DNA from: Plasmodiophora brassicae
Taxonomy: Eukaryota > Endomyxa > Phytomyxea > Plasmodiophorida > Plasmodiophoridae
NCBI GenBank assembly: GCA_039704465.1
Contig: JASFAU010000020.1
Span: 62,001-126,000 of the forward strand
Direction of reading: 5' to 3'
Length of the DNA stretch: 64,000 nucleotides
Shown: positions 9,288 to 20,260 of the stretch, piece by piece
Layout: each line of letters begins with the position of its first letter
Position numbering within the stretch: position 1 is the stretch's first letter
The notes under the pieces: generated by a model
Seen by the model: only the letters and a program-made list of their open reading frames with translations
Databases searched by the model: none
What the model was told of the DNA's origin: nothing
Position numbers and translations under genes: made by a program

Positions 9288-11362
9288 TTGTGCACTGCTC
9301 GTGGCATCCCTGCATATGATCTCATCGATTCTCAGATGGAGTATGCTTCCATCGAATCCACAAAGGACTTGCGCAAACTCCTTCTTGATATAGGGGTAAC
9401 TTCGCCGTTTCTTAAGTACAAAGCGTGCAGTGGTGGTCACTTGTGGCCTGCTGATTCAGATGCGCCCTCAACCGGCGACTGTTGCCGAGGAGCGGAGCTT
9501 TGTATCTACTTCTCTCGTATATTATCTTTACAGTGCTTGTTCCGATCAAGCACATTCTGCAAGCTTCTCCATGAAGAACTCGACTTTCAGCGAGACGTGT
9601 CCGCGCGTTCGACAAATTCAGTTATCCAGAACTGGACCGATGGGGATTTCTTCAAAACGGTGTATTCGCCGTTTATGGCATCTTGCTCTAATGACGACGT
9701 TCCGCTCGCGCTGTCGTCCATGATCGACGGTGCAGATCTTCTCAGCTGGGAGTCAAAGACGGTCGTTCCTCTAGTTCAGACCATTATGGGGTTTCCAGCA
9801 TCAATCCGATGCAATCAGGGACTAATATCTCCCGTCGCGCTGATTCCCAATGTCGCAAAGGGTCATCGAAGGGCATTGTAACGCCTCGATGCTTTCGAGC
9901 TCTATTTAATGTATTATTACGGTTGCCCCGTATTCGACGCCGTCAGCGGACGCATCAGGAACGTGCGATGCTTATCTGCCGTTATGGTAAGTTAGTCAAC
10001 ATGCAGCAAGACGATGCTACATTTCTGAACTTTTCCAATGACAGACAATGGATCATGTAGAGTTATGTGCCACCAGCTGTACTAGTCAGAATGGCAAACG
10101 GGATGCATGTAACCAGTGCGGAATTCGTGGGCGATCCGCGCACCGATCTGTGAATTATCACGGGGCGTTTATGTTCGCGTCCCATGAAGTCCAACGCCGT
10201 GTCAGTTTATAGAATGCTCTGCATTTGAATTTTCTATTACTGAATTTCGATCTCTTTGTTGTTACAGTTTTGTGGTGTCTACGAGGCCATGGCGAAATCG
10301 TTGGACACGCAGCCTGGCGATAGAAGGCCACGTGACGTGCGGTCACTCGATCAGCTCCGCTCTGACGTACGCCTGAAGGACGATAATGACATTCGACGTC
10401 GCATGACATCAGGAAATGCCGAAGACCGAGGGGGATTTCGCGACCCTGGCTCTGACGTGTATTCCGTCGGCCTCCTCTCAAATTTCGGACATCGTACAAA
10501 CTATGTGCATGATCCCATGCACGCTGTTTGCTTGCGGGTTATTCGCCCGCTGCTCAAGACAATTGATTACTACCGCTCAGGCACCACGTTCTGCAATCCG
10601 GAAGTAAGCAAAAGTATGCGTTCTGTGTTAGAATCAAGATATGAACTAAATCCTGCAGGCCGAGAAACTGTTTGGTCGCGCAAGCGGGCCCGTCCCTGTT
10701 TGGGCCTGGCCCAACAATAATGCGTTCCCTGCAAAGGTGAAGTCGAACGTGAAATGGTCTTCTCTTGCTGTCGAACTCGGCTTTGTTCTGAAGAAGCTGA
10801 CCTGGGTATCGGGAGGACCTGCGAAACCAAAGAACCCCTTGATTTCTTCTTGGTGGAAGGCTGCGGGGACTCTCTGGTTTGGGTGGGAGACGTCGGCATC
10901 GGTGTTTGGTGGTCGGTTGTCGGCAGAATTCTTCTTCGATTCCCTCCGGGTTCTCCCGTTGTTTCCTTTTGGATAGCGGTCTTTCATTTTCTGCATGCAC
11001 TATCGATGATGCTTTCAAAAGCATTCGTCAAGAGCGATCTGGATCGACTTGTCACAAGGTTTAGGGATGCGGTGGCACATCTCGAATCAGTCATACCTTC
11101 GTCACTGTTGACAATATCACTGCACTCGCTTGTTCATTTGCCCGATGTCATCGAACGATGGGGACCACTAGCCGGCTGCGTCTGGAGTTGGCCAATTGAG
11201 CGCTGGGTCTACTTCATGAAAGATGTTCTGCAGTCTACGATTTCGGAGACTATTGCGATTGCTCAGTATATGCTAATGGTCCAGGCCGCTTACTTTCCTG
11301 CGAAGCGATTTCCATCATCATTACTCGCTCAGGAACGACAGCCCTCTTCTGTACGGGAATAA
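9288..11362 (+). mobile_element. TNP2-type (CACTA/EnSpm-like) DNA transposase remnant
   Basis: Several plus-strand segments together follow the order of Transposase_21 (TNP2) plus DUF4218 proteins. FLKYKACSGG is a possible zinc-ribbon start at about 9410. NDDVPLALSSMIDGADLLSW (about 9695-9755) corresponds to the block before the catalytic region. YVHDPMH appears at about 10500. A DUF4218-like end, SLVHLPDVIERWGPLAGCVW then SWPIERWVYFMKD, lies at 11120-11220. The pieces sit in different frames with short gaps, so the gene either has several introns or, more likely, is decayed. I did not find CACTA termini or a target duplication. Base composition is less GC-rich than the flanking genes, as expected for a transposon. 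Confidence 0.65.
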
Positions 11363-11739
11363 TGTAGCATGGACGCTCTTCCTGCTTCACACGTTTCGAC
11401 TCTTCGTATCGATTTGCGACATCCCTTGTTCACCGTTGAACTTGACGACGTGATCCGGTGATGGTTACACGTACATCTTTTCTCTATGACCCACTGGCCG
11501 TCCACCGTCAATCACTCCTGGAGAATGCGGTATCGCCGACTGGTCAAGGATTTCGCTGAAGCGACGAATTCCAGAAGTATTGGAACGTTCGACGGTATGC
11601 GTCGCCGACTCCGAAATTTCGATATGTCCTTCGAGTACCACAAATCGACATACAGCCCAGTTTGTCTCCCGAAAACTCTTGACGCGAGCTCGCGTGCCGA
11701 CATCGGTATTCAACAACCTTGCTAATTCATATTTGTAAT
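11363..11739. other. Transposon flank, no gene supported
   Basis: One plus ORF (11486-11725) is open but has no recognisable motif; it could be the tail of the TNP2 element or the remains of the retroelement 5' end. Confidence 0.3.
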
Positions 11740-11981
11740 AGACTAGCGGCGTACATGGAGTGGTTGGAGTTTTGCAAAGTTGCAGGTGTATTGGGGGAAG
11801 GCACAGGGACCGACTTATTCACCCATCGCCGATTGCCCCACCCGACCACCGCGTCCACCACCTGCGCTCGCCCAGCCGGGAAATGGGGCACGGCACGGGT
11901 GAATAAGTCGGTCCCTGTGCCTTCCCCCAATACACCTGCAACTTTGCAAAACTCCGACCACTCCATGTACGCCGCTAGTCT
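11740..11981. repeat. 85-bp inverted repeat (arms 11740-11824 and 11897-11981)
   Basis: The left arm begins AGACTAGCGGCGTACATGGA and the right arm is its reverse complement. The arms agree at 84 of 85 positions (one T/C difference near 11765), separated by 72 bp. The repeat is translated in frame as the start of the retroelement ORF (11719-13986), so it could form a strong hairpin in DNA or RNA. Confidence 0.95.
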
Positions 11982-14900
11982 CTTTCCCTCCCACTGCCCA
12001 CCCCTCTCTGTCATTCCAGTTGCCATCCATCCCGCGACAGGCTCCATCATTCAACTCTCTGCACCAGTCGACAGTGGAGCTAGCCACAACTTCATCGACC
12101 ATGACACCGCCACAGCACTGGGCATTCCAGTTGTCCCTAAACCGACCCCGGTCTCTCTACACGTGGTAGGTGGGCACCAGCTTTCCCCTGTCTGTCTTGA
12201 GACGGTCCCTATAACACTGTCCGTTTACGACCATCTGGCGTCGATCTGCCTCAATGTCATATTGTCACCACATGCAGCCCTCATCCTGGGCCTCCCATGG
12301 CTTCGCGACCACTACCCGACGATCGACTGGCGAACATCCTCCATTCAATTCACTCGGTGTCCGGCCACCTGCCAACGCGGCCCTGACCTGCCCAGCCCGA
12401 ACACGCCCAAGTCCTCCGCCGCACAGTCCACTCCATATTGTGGTTCCCTCCTCTTGACTCCAACCATCCCCTCAGACGCCAGCCATCCTCCAGCGGCCGC
12501 GACCGCTGGCCTACCACGTACTGAGTCCTCTGTGTCGTCACTGGGGCACCCTGTACAATCTGCTCGTGCGCGCCTCGCGAAAGTAACGTCCTGCAAACTC
12601 AAACGCGTTCCTCGCCGGTGCTTCCCCTATGCGGTACCACTCCCGGGTGACTGGCGACGAACTACAACCCTGACGCGTTGGCACCACCGCCTCGGCCATA
12701 AGAACTTCCGCGACGTGCGGCGTATGGTCAATCACTGCCTGACCCATGGTCTCGCTGCCACGGATCCCACCATCATCCCGCCGTTCTGCGATGACTGTGC
12801 CATAGCCAAGGCGCGCGAGCAACCCTACGCCCGAACCGCTAAGCCGAAGACCTGGGAAATCCTCGAACGCATTGATTTCGACGAGTGTGCACCACTACCC
12901 GCACCATCGCTCGACGGTGAACGATACTTCATCACATTCACTGACCACGCCTCCCGATTCAAGTTCACGTTCCTCCTCCACCACCAACACGAAGCGTTTG
13001 ACCGGTTCCGCACGCTCAAAACCCTCATTGAACGCCAAACTGGCAAACTGATTAATGTCTATGCGGACAATGCGGGCGAGTTCCTGTCCACCGACTTCCA
13101 AGCCTTTCTCTCAGCCGAGGGCATTGAATGGCAGTCCATTGTCGCCTACTCATCACGCCAGAACTCTGTCGCTGAACGTGGCCACCTTACACTGATGGAC
13201 GCGGCCCGTGCTATGCTCGTCCACGCCCGCCTCCCTCAAACGTTCTGGGGACCTGCTATCCTTACGGCGAATCACGTACACAATGTCTGCCCGAGCCCTG
13301 TGGACCCCACTACAACTCCACACGAACAACTACGTCGCTCCCGCCCTGACATCCGTTACCTCCGTACCTTTGGCTGTGACACCTTTGGCTTCATTCCCAG
13401 TCAACTTCGTAACAAGCTCTCCCCGCGTGCTCGCAAAGGCATTTTCATCGGTTACGCTGCCCACCAGAAAGGCTATCTTCTCTACCACCCTGACCTTGAC
13501 GTGACGAAGGTGTACCGCAGTGTCCAGTTCAATGAAGACGGCTTCGGCAACCGGACGGCTGCCGATGCGCTCGCTGAACCTACGACGACGGACGATTTCA
13601 CCGACCCCAACTACGACCCTGAAACTCCACACAAAGGTACTTTCCTCGACACAACACCTGAACTCCACAGCGAAACTTCGGAGCCGATTGATGTCCCCGA
13701 CCTGTGCCCCCTTGATAGTGACAATGACGGCGTCGACGACAGCCAGACTGACGCGGCTACTGACATCCCTGACTGCAATACTGTACCCGACGACGACGAT
13801 GCCCTCTCTGACAGCACCTCGCACGGCCCTCGACGCTCATCTCGTCGTCTCCGGAAGCCAGTAACTCACTATGGTGACCCCGTCCACCACGGCTGGATCA
13901 ATTCCATTCAGCTCTCATGCGAATCTGGCTGTTTGCGAGAACCCGCTACGTACGAGAAAGCCCTCGCGAGCCCTGATGCCGAGTAATGGAAATGTGCAGT
14001 TGAAGCCGAACTGAACAACCTCCTCAAGCATGAGACATGGCAGGAAGTGCCCCAACTACCTCCAGGCCGCCGCGCTATCCGTTGCCACTGATGCTTTGCC
14101 CTGAAGCCCCTTCATGCAAATCAACTTTCGGCCAACCCCGACTGGGTGGCACGCACACTCTCAGACGGCACTGCTATCCGATACAAGGCCCGTCTAGTCA
14201 TCAACGGCAACCGTCAACGCTATGGAATCGACTTCACAGAAACGTCCGCGCCTGTCATGCGCATGGACATCATGCGACTCTTGGTTTCACTATCCGTTAA
14301 CACCACCGAGGTCGTCGCTGACCACATGGATGTTGTCGGTGTTTTCCTCAACGCACACCTGACCGAAGATATCTACATGGCCACTCCACAAGGCCTCAAC
14401 GCCCGTACCAAGGTGGTTAAACTACTACGCTCGCTATACGGCCTCAAACAAGCCCCGCACGCCTGGCACGCTCTCATCGACAACTTCCTAGTCAAGGACC
14501 AGAGGTTCACCCGGGTTACCTCCATCTCGTGTCTTTATTACCGCCGCTCCGAGGCCGGTCACTACGTCATCATTGGCCTTTACGTTGACGACATCCCAAT
14601 TGTCGGCCATCCGGACCTCGTTCTCAATCTTAAAGCGGCCTTGTCGACCCGCTTCGACATGTCTGATCTGGGGTCCCTCCGCTCCTGTATCGGACTCGTA
14701 CACCAAATCAAACCGACCCTGTCCTCCAGGCGTACTCCGACTCTGACGTCTGGGCTGGAGACCTTGACACTCGACATTCCACCAGCGGCTACATTGTCTT
14801 CCTGAACGGCTGCCCAATCTCGTATAAGACACAAAAGCAACGTTCGACGGCCCTGTCGTCCTGTGAAGCGGAAACGGTGGCATCCTCCCAAGCAGCGGCT

Positions 14901-15200
14901 GAGACAGTCTGGCTACGGTCTGTCCTCGGCGAAATTGGTTTTCCACAAACCCATCCGACGGACCTCTTCGTTGACAACCAAGGTGCTATTGCCTTCGCCA
15001 ACAACGCTGTGAACCACAGTAAGATGAAACACATCGACATCCGACACCATTACGTCCGGGACCAAGTGGCTGACGGCCAATTGCGAATCTCGTATTTGCG
15101 CTCCAGTGATAACCTCGCGGACATCTTCACCAAAGCCCTGAGAAAGATCAAGTTCGAGGAGCTCCGAGAAAGAATCGGCTGCGTCAGACGACCATGTCCG
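11982..15200 (+). mobile_element. Decayed Ty1/copia-type retroelement (PR-INT-RT-RH), no LTRs seen
   Basis: Domain order is protease, integrase, reverse transcriptase, RNase H, the copia arrangement. The protease VDSGASHNFID (about 12068) and LILGLPWLRDHYPTIDW resemble the Ty3/gypsy RVP-2 type. Pre-integrase HHRLGH (about 12690), CDDCAIAK, and integrase D..D..E with FDECAP, YADNAGEF and NSVAERGH follow. RT has KARLVINGN, the catalytic LYVDD (about 14580) and YGLKQAP; RNase H has SSCEAETVA and ends near 15186. Defects: TAA at 13984-13986, TGA near 14088, and a deletion with frameshift near 14700 that removes the RT-RNase H connector. No gag lies upstream; the ORF starts inside the inverted repeat. 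Confidence 0.9.
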
Positions 15201-15645
15201 GTCGAGGAGGGGAGTCAAGACACGCACCCTCAAGCCCTGGCACCTGGTAGGATGCGGCCTCTGATAACAGTCAGACACGTCCACTACCCCTCTGTGCCTT
15301 CATTATCTGAATGGATGCTCTTAGGTAACAGCATGTTCCGGACGCAGGACGCCGACGCATCGTACAGAACATCCAATTCGAAGTTTGTTGTCGATTTCGA
15401 AGGAGCTGGCCTCTACATGGGCGACATTCGTCATTTAGTCAAGTTTGATCTGTCCTGGCCCCTTCGGTTGGCCCAGGAGGCGGACTCCATGAGTCTGATT
15501 GTGGTGGGCCGATGGTACCAGCTACTGGTCAACGATAAACCGTACGAACGAGTTCTTCCTCGCTTCTTCCTCCGTAAGTGCAGCAGTTCTATAACGTGTG
15601 AAGAGACCGACAACGATGATGGAGAATGTATTGTTGACGAGTTCG
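15201..15645 (+). other. Open plus-strand sequence after the retroelement, origin unknown
   Basis: The RNase H frame stays open to 15797. Between about 15310 and 15575 it reads like folded protein (FVVDFEGAGLYMGDIRHLVK then SLIVVGRWYQLLVNDKPYER). No family is recognised; it may be an exon or fragment captured next to the element. The last ~45 bp (from about 15600) is the 3' flank of the convergent secreted-protein gene. Confidence 0.35.
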
Positions 15646-18576
15646 TCACGCAACAACGGGATCGATGGCGACAAAGTTGGAGGCACAGGCATCGGCAATC
15701 GCATGAAGGCGTTTCAGGTGCGCACCGGTGTACATGTTGTCGTTACGAGCGGTCAGGTCCAGCAGGCGCAACTCAGGAGCGGCCGCGTCTCGGCTGAAAC
15801 TGTAAAAGACGCGCGTGTGCCCCGTCCGGATGCGATAGATAGACGACCGGTATTTGAATCCCGACAACTTCTTCACGTCCATAGAGAGGACCCCGTCCAA
15901 CGACCGCAACCCGGGCGTCGTCGTCGCAAAACCGATCAGGTCGGCATCATCCAACTTGGCAACGTGAACAAGAACTCGCAGTGGGATCGGTGCTTTACGC
16001 GATGGAGCGGCTTCGGGAGGTTCGGATGTCACGATGGGCGCCGGCGCCCGGCGCTTCGGCAGACGGTGCTGCTGGGGCGTGCCCTCGCTGATATCCGCTG
16101 TACTGACGTCGTGCGGCACATCGGGCACCCGTTTGACGTTCCAAGCAGCGGACGATGGCACACCCGGTCCATCGCTGCGGGCTTCTACTGGCTTCGGAAT
16201 CGGTTCGAATAATTGTGCCCGAACGAGGCGAAGTTCGTCGAGCAGGGCGGAGCCGTTCAAGAGCGGGTGGCGGAACGCGGTTTCCCAGACGTCCAAGACC
16301 TCTCTCGTGCACTGAGGCACATAGGAGAAGTGAAGACGTACGAACCCAATTGACGTCAAGGCGCCTGACATGGGGGAAGGAGCAGATGATGCGTTCAGGC
16401 ACGTGTCCAAGGTCAGGCGAATATCGAGCATCGTCTCGAACGCCACATCCATCAGCGCCACGTTGCTGTCGACGTTAGCGCTCGTGAACATGTCCACGAA
16501 CGTTCGCATGGTCGTCGGGTGGAATCGCATCGTCTTCATCAATACGTACGCGTCAAAGACGCCCTTACGAGATACGTGTGCCGTGAGCTTGCCGGAACCT
16601 GTACCCTGTCGGTAGAATTCGCGTTCGAACGCGAACATGGGGTGAAGGTGTTCCAGATCTCGAGAAAGGACCTTATTCGGGTTCAGCGCCATGAACTCCA
16701 GCAGGCGATGCATCATGGTGTAGGACGTGGGTATCTGTTTGGCCAGTTGGGCAACGAGGTTCCGGTCAGGCGCTCCAGAGATGATGTACTTGGCCGCCAC
16801 GAAAATGACGCCAACGCGCGGATCCGACTTGTGGCTGTTGAAGAGCTTGCTCAAGTCGTCGCGTGCCCGCTTAATCGCCTTCTTTGCGTCTGCGCCCACA
16901 CTCGACATGCGCTCACCAGCATCTGGTACAAACCACGAAGGGCCACCCCCAATTGCATCAGCAATAACGGCCAGACTAGCGACCGCATCCAGCAGCGGAC
17001 GGGTGAGTTGAGATGTCGACGTTACCATTGAACCATTCACTTCCCAAGATGTGTACGTGCGAAGATCGTCCAACGTTGATAAGGAAATCGACAGCGGGAG
17101 CAGATTGTCAGCGAATGTGAACGGTGCCCGCAGGATCAACAGCCGAGAAAAGTCGGCTCCGCTGAGCAGCATGTCGATATCGATATACAGCAGCGCCTTG
17201 AACAGCAAGGTCCTGCCGTCGCTGAGCAACGGTGTAAAGAAGGGGCTCTCTTCGACGGCAGTACCGTTAACAGTTAGCAATCCGGTGATGGCGGCTAGCA
17301 CTGCAGCGTCTTCATCGGGGTTTTCAGTCTCGTACAACGTCCATGCTGGGGCATTGTCGTGCACAAACTGTTGATAATCGCCAACGGCCTGCCGAATGAC
17401 CTGGCGGTCGTCGTCAGTCAGGAAATTGTGAAGGTGCCCGCTGAGATGGGGATCGCGCAGAACGGTCGGCGCGAGGAAGATCACGGCTGTCACGTACGGG
17501 ATTACAAGAGCATGATCATGCGATAAGCGACGCAACGCCTCCTGAATCAACGCTCCGAAGAGCTCACGTGACAAACTTGGCTGCAATAGTACGGATTGCA
17601 TGGCCCGCTTGTAGAGCAAGTGAACGAAGGTCAAGTCGTAGTCGTTCAGCTCGGCATAACGCTCCGTAGGCAACCCCCGCAGCTTCTCTAGCGCTGACTG
17701 GTAGTCCTGCCTAAAATCGTCGATGATGATGGACGCGACGTCGTCGACGTATTTGCATTTCTCCAGGTAGAAATCAATGAGCAGTTCACAGTGCCATTCG
17801 TTCTTCGACAGAAGATATTTGACAGCCATTCGCGCGGCCTTGCAGGCAATGTTCTGGACGCCCTCTGTCCAGCCCACCTTATCCGAGCTGGCCGCTTTCA
17901 GATAGGAATGCAACTGGCCGATTGAACCGTCGCCATTGAACAGCGTATTGTAAGCCAAGAAGACGTTCCCGGCGGCGACATGTTTGTTGGATCGCAATTG
18001 TTCCTCAACGAATTGCAACTTACTGGAAAGCAATACGGAACGCCGATGCAATACATCATCGTTACCGTCCAAGGTAAGAAGCTCCACTAGAGCATTCCCG
18101 GGACGGAATGAAGGACAGTGCTGCATGTAGGCGTCCATCAGGGCGGCTCCGGTGCCGCCTAGAGGCTCCCAGCACGCAACAGTCATGAGGTGCTCTTCGA
18201 TGTGCTCCCACGCGTCGTCGCAGAACGCGGATTGAGCTTTGCCGCCGTACTTGTAGAATAGCTCGGCGATTGCAGCTTGGCAGGAGTCAGCAAGAGGAAG
18301 ATCTATGCCGATGATGGGCTTGGCGGTGTCTGGCAAGTCAGGATACATGTGTTGAAGGGCGCAAAGGCGAACGGCGTAGTTCACCGCTGGAGCGAGGCCC
18401 TTCTTCCAGTGCTTCGCTTTTCGGGCCGCCTGCTGGTCGGCCAGTAGATGCTGAACAGACGAATCGAAGGGCGCATCAACCAAACCCAGTGATCGCGGGG
18501 AAAGCTTCAACTGGCCGGCACAGACGACAGCAACGGCGACGACGGCTAGAACACACGCGACCTTCATGGTGGACAT
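15646..18576 (-). CDS. Large secreted protein with RelE/ParE-like C-terminus
   Basis: A single uninterrupted frame of 976 codons. I chose the ATG at 18576 because it gives MSTMKVACVLAVVAVAVVCA, a clean signal peptide (charged start, hydrophobic core, cleavage likely after CAG). The frame is open further upstream to 18741 but without such a start. The middle ~750 residues are helix-rich by eye and match no family I know. The region coding residues ~870-970 (about 15970-15660) reads like the RelE/ParE fold: KKLSGFKYRSSIYRIRTGH, then RVFYSF, then LLDLTARNDNMY, the pattern L.G..YR.R.G..RV.Y..hR...Y. A basic/proline-rich linker precedes it. Truncated copies exist at 4687-5865 and 8377-8447. Being intronless among intron-rich genes is notable. 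Role unknown; a secreted or luminal protein is inferred. Confidence 0.75.
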   Translation of the reverse strand: MSTMKVACVLAVVAVAVVCAGQLKLSPRSLGLVDAPFDSSVQHLLADQQAARKAKHWKKGLAPAVNYAVRLCALQHMYPDLPDTAKPIIGIDLPLADSCQAAIAELFYKYGGKAQSAFCDDAWEHIEEHLMTVACWEPLGGTGAALMDAYMQHCPSFRPGNALVELLTLDGNDDVLHRRSVLLSSKLQFVEEQLRSNKHVAAGNVFLAYNTLFNGDGSIGQLHSYLKAASSDKVGWTEGVQNIACKAARMAVKYLLSKNEWHCELLIDFYLEKCKYVDDVASIIIDDFRQDYQSALEKLRGLPTERYAELNDYDLTFVHLLYKRAMQSVLLQPSLSRELFGALIQEALRRLSHDHALVIPYVTAVIFLAPTVLRDPHLSGHLHNFLTDDDRQVIRQAVGDYQQFVHDNAPAWTLYETENPDEDAAVLAAITGLLTVNGTAVEESPFFTPLLSDGRTLLFKALLYIDIDMLLSGADFSRLLILRAPFTFADNLLPLSISLSTLDDLRTYTSWEVNGSMVTSTSQLTRPLLDAVASLAVIADAIGGGPSWFVPDAGERMSSVGADAKKAIKRARDDLSKLFNSHKSDPRVGVIFVAAKYIISGAPDRNLVAQLAKQIPTSYTMMHRLLEFMALNPNKVLSRDLEHLHPMFAFEREFYRQGTGSGKLTAHVSRKGVFDAYVLMKTMRFHPTTMRTFVDMFTSANVDSNVALMDVAFETMLDIRLTLDTCLNASSAPSPMSGALTSIGFVRLHFSYVPQCTREVLDVWETAFRHPLLNGSALLDELRLVRAQLFEPIPKPVEARSDGPGVPSSAAWNVKRVPDVPHDVSTADISEGTPQQHRLPKRRAPAPIVTSEPPEAAPSRKAPIPLRVLVHVAKLDDADLIGFATTTPGLRSLDGVLSMDVKKLSGFKYRSSIYRIRTGHTRVFYSFSRDAAAPELRLLDLTARNDNMYTGAHLKRLHAIADACASNFVAIDPVVA

Positions 18577-19099
18577 TTTGCAATGGCTGCCGCCGCCTTC
18601 GGTCGTGGTGCTGCAGTGCCTCTCTCGGGAGAAACTGCGGCAGGACGTTGTCCCGCAATAGGCCTCGAATCCGCCATGCCAAAAATTGGACGCGGACTTC
18701 AGTGAAGGTTCGACGTCGGGCGGGCCAAGGACATCGCCCATCGCTGCGTAGGTAAGGCCTGCGCCGTCCGTTGCCGAACGGAAACGGTATGTCGGGCGGC
18801 GCTATCGCATATAACACACACCAGGTAGGGACATTGCCCGATGCCGCTGTAGCTGTCCTGATCATCTGGTCGATCGTCGTCTTGAGTCGTTTGCAGCAGG
18901 TTACAAGGTGTTGTTAACGCGTTCGAGCCCTGCAGGTCGTCCTGGCGTGATCAGGCGGCGCCGAACGGCAACGCGCGCTGAAATGGGCGGCGCTCGACAG
19001 CGCCGACGTCGTCCTTGCGTGCGTGTCAACGTACCATGGCAGATCAGACCATACGAGCGATGCAGGCGTGTCGCAGCACGCACGTGAGACAGGTGATTG
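18577..19099. other. Upstream region of the secreted-protein gene, nothing else recognised
   Basis: No supported gene. It presumably contains the promoter for the minus-strand gene starting at 18576. A TATAA-like element is not convincing. Confidence 0.4.
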
Positions 19100-19655
19100 C
19101 GCCCGACTCCCAGCAAACGCGGTTCAGTCCTTGTCAGAGCGAGCCGAGCCTATTGTCCCTCAGTTGTACTTCAATGTGCCGGCCTGGCAAGAAGGCGTGA
19201 GGTACAGCTTCTCAACAACGAATACAAATACAACGTCTTTTGCGGATATGTTCCACCTTTCGCTTTCTACAACATGGCCCAGCAGATGAACTCGCCGATG
19301 CGCAAGGTTGATTGCCTTCCCACCGCGATACATCTGTAGAACAGCATTCGGTAGACAAACCCTTGCTGGGCAAGCTGGCCACGTGTGCGTCGGAATACCG
19401 CTTCACCCGTCTTGTGACGCAACAGGCCCAGCCGCCATGTGCCTGCTTCACCCAGGATACGTAATGGCCTTCGTCACGTCCAGCGACGTGGGCATGACCC
19501 CAGACGTGGTCGACAAGGCCAACCTGCTGGAGATATGCATCTCCGACTTGGACGACCGCCTGATGAGGCACCTCATCCTGCTCAAAGAAGAAATCAGATA
19601 TGCCAAGGTTTCCATCCATCATCGTTGTCGGCCCAGCACCTATAACCACCGCTAG
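19100..19655 (+). other. Possible exons of an unknown plus-strand gene
   Basis: Segments such as LNNEYKYNVFCGYVPPFAFY (about 19210-19270) and PDVVDKANLLEICISDLDDR then LILLKEEIRYAKV (about 19500-19610) look like ordinary protein but lie in different frames. Splicing or decay could explain this. The end (19610-19645) shares CCATCATCGTTGTCGG with the 3' flank of the secreted-protein gene copies. Confidence 0.25.
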
Positions 19656-20260
19656 CTGTCTTGCGGCGCGCCTTGCTCACCATGTGCCCATCGGGACCTG
19701 GCTGCTGGAGGATTTCCAACGGATCTTGCCGAACCAGCATCAGCTGGCCTTCCTCGACCTTGCCCTTTATCTGGCGAACCGTCGTGCAGCGGTGCTCCAC
19801 GTCCTGCTCTGGATAGCACGGCAGTTCGGGGATGCACCTCGGGGGCCATCGTCGCAGTGTGCTCTCTCAGTAGCGCGTCGGCGAGGGTCGTTCGACAGTG
19901 CGAGCCACCCAGCATAACAACCGTGACGACGCAGGGCGGGCGGCTAGTGGCATGGCCGCAGGTCGCGAACGTGTCGACGACGTGCTCGACGAACCCGACC
20001 ATCGCTCTCTGGATCGGTTTACCATTGGCCCCGATGACCGCATACACCTACACCTGCTGCAACACCTCCAATACGGAGCCGTCCGTGTTGTGCTGTTGCC
20101 CGGCATCGAACGATCGTGTGGCTAGGCCAGTGTCGCCTACGACCCTGATGTATCGGACGCCACTTGAGGATGCAGACGTAGGTCCATGACGTGGGTGTAC
20201 AGGTCAACCCGGGGCGCGAGGCCGGAGACACGTTCCCAGCCGGGCAATGCACGGACGATC
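19652..20260 (-). other. Possible exons of an unknown minus-strand gene or pseudogene
   Basis: Reading down from about 20260: ALPGWERVSGLAPRVDLYTH; then, in a shifted frame, RYIRVVGDTGLATRSFDAG (about 20160-20100); then, past an in-frame TAG at about 20051, YAVIGANGKPIQRAMVGFVE and VVTVVMLGG (20047-19890). The pieces read as real protein but need a frameshift and an intron or stop between them, so decay is likely. No family is recognised. Confidence 0.25.

Noticed and set aside
8754..9440. 228-codon minus-strand ORF
   Set aside because: No recognisable motif and it overlaps the probable transposase N-terminal region on the other strand. A real gene is not excluded but not supported.
14877..15797. 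306-codon ORF continuing from RNase H into the secreted-protein gene end
   Set aside because: RNase H homology stops near 15186 and the last part is the antisense of another gene, so the ORF as a whole is accidental; only its middle part may be meaningful.
15646..16000. Toxin-antitoxin locus
   Set aside because: Although the C-terminus looks RelE/ParE-like, there is no adjacent antitoxin-like ORF and the host protein is a large secreted eukaryotic one, so a classical TA pair is not supported.
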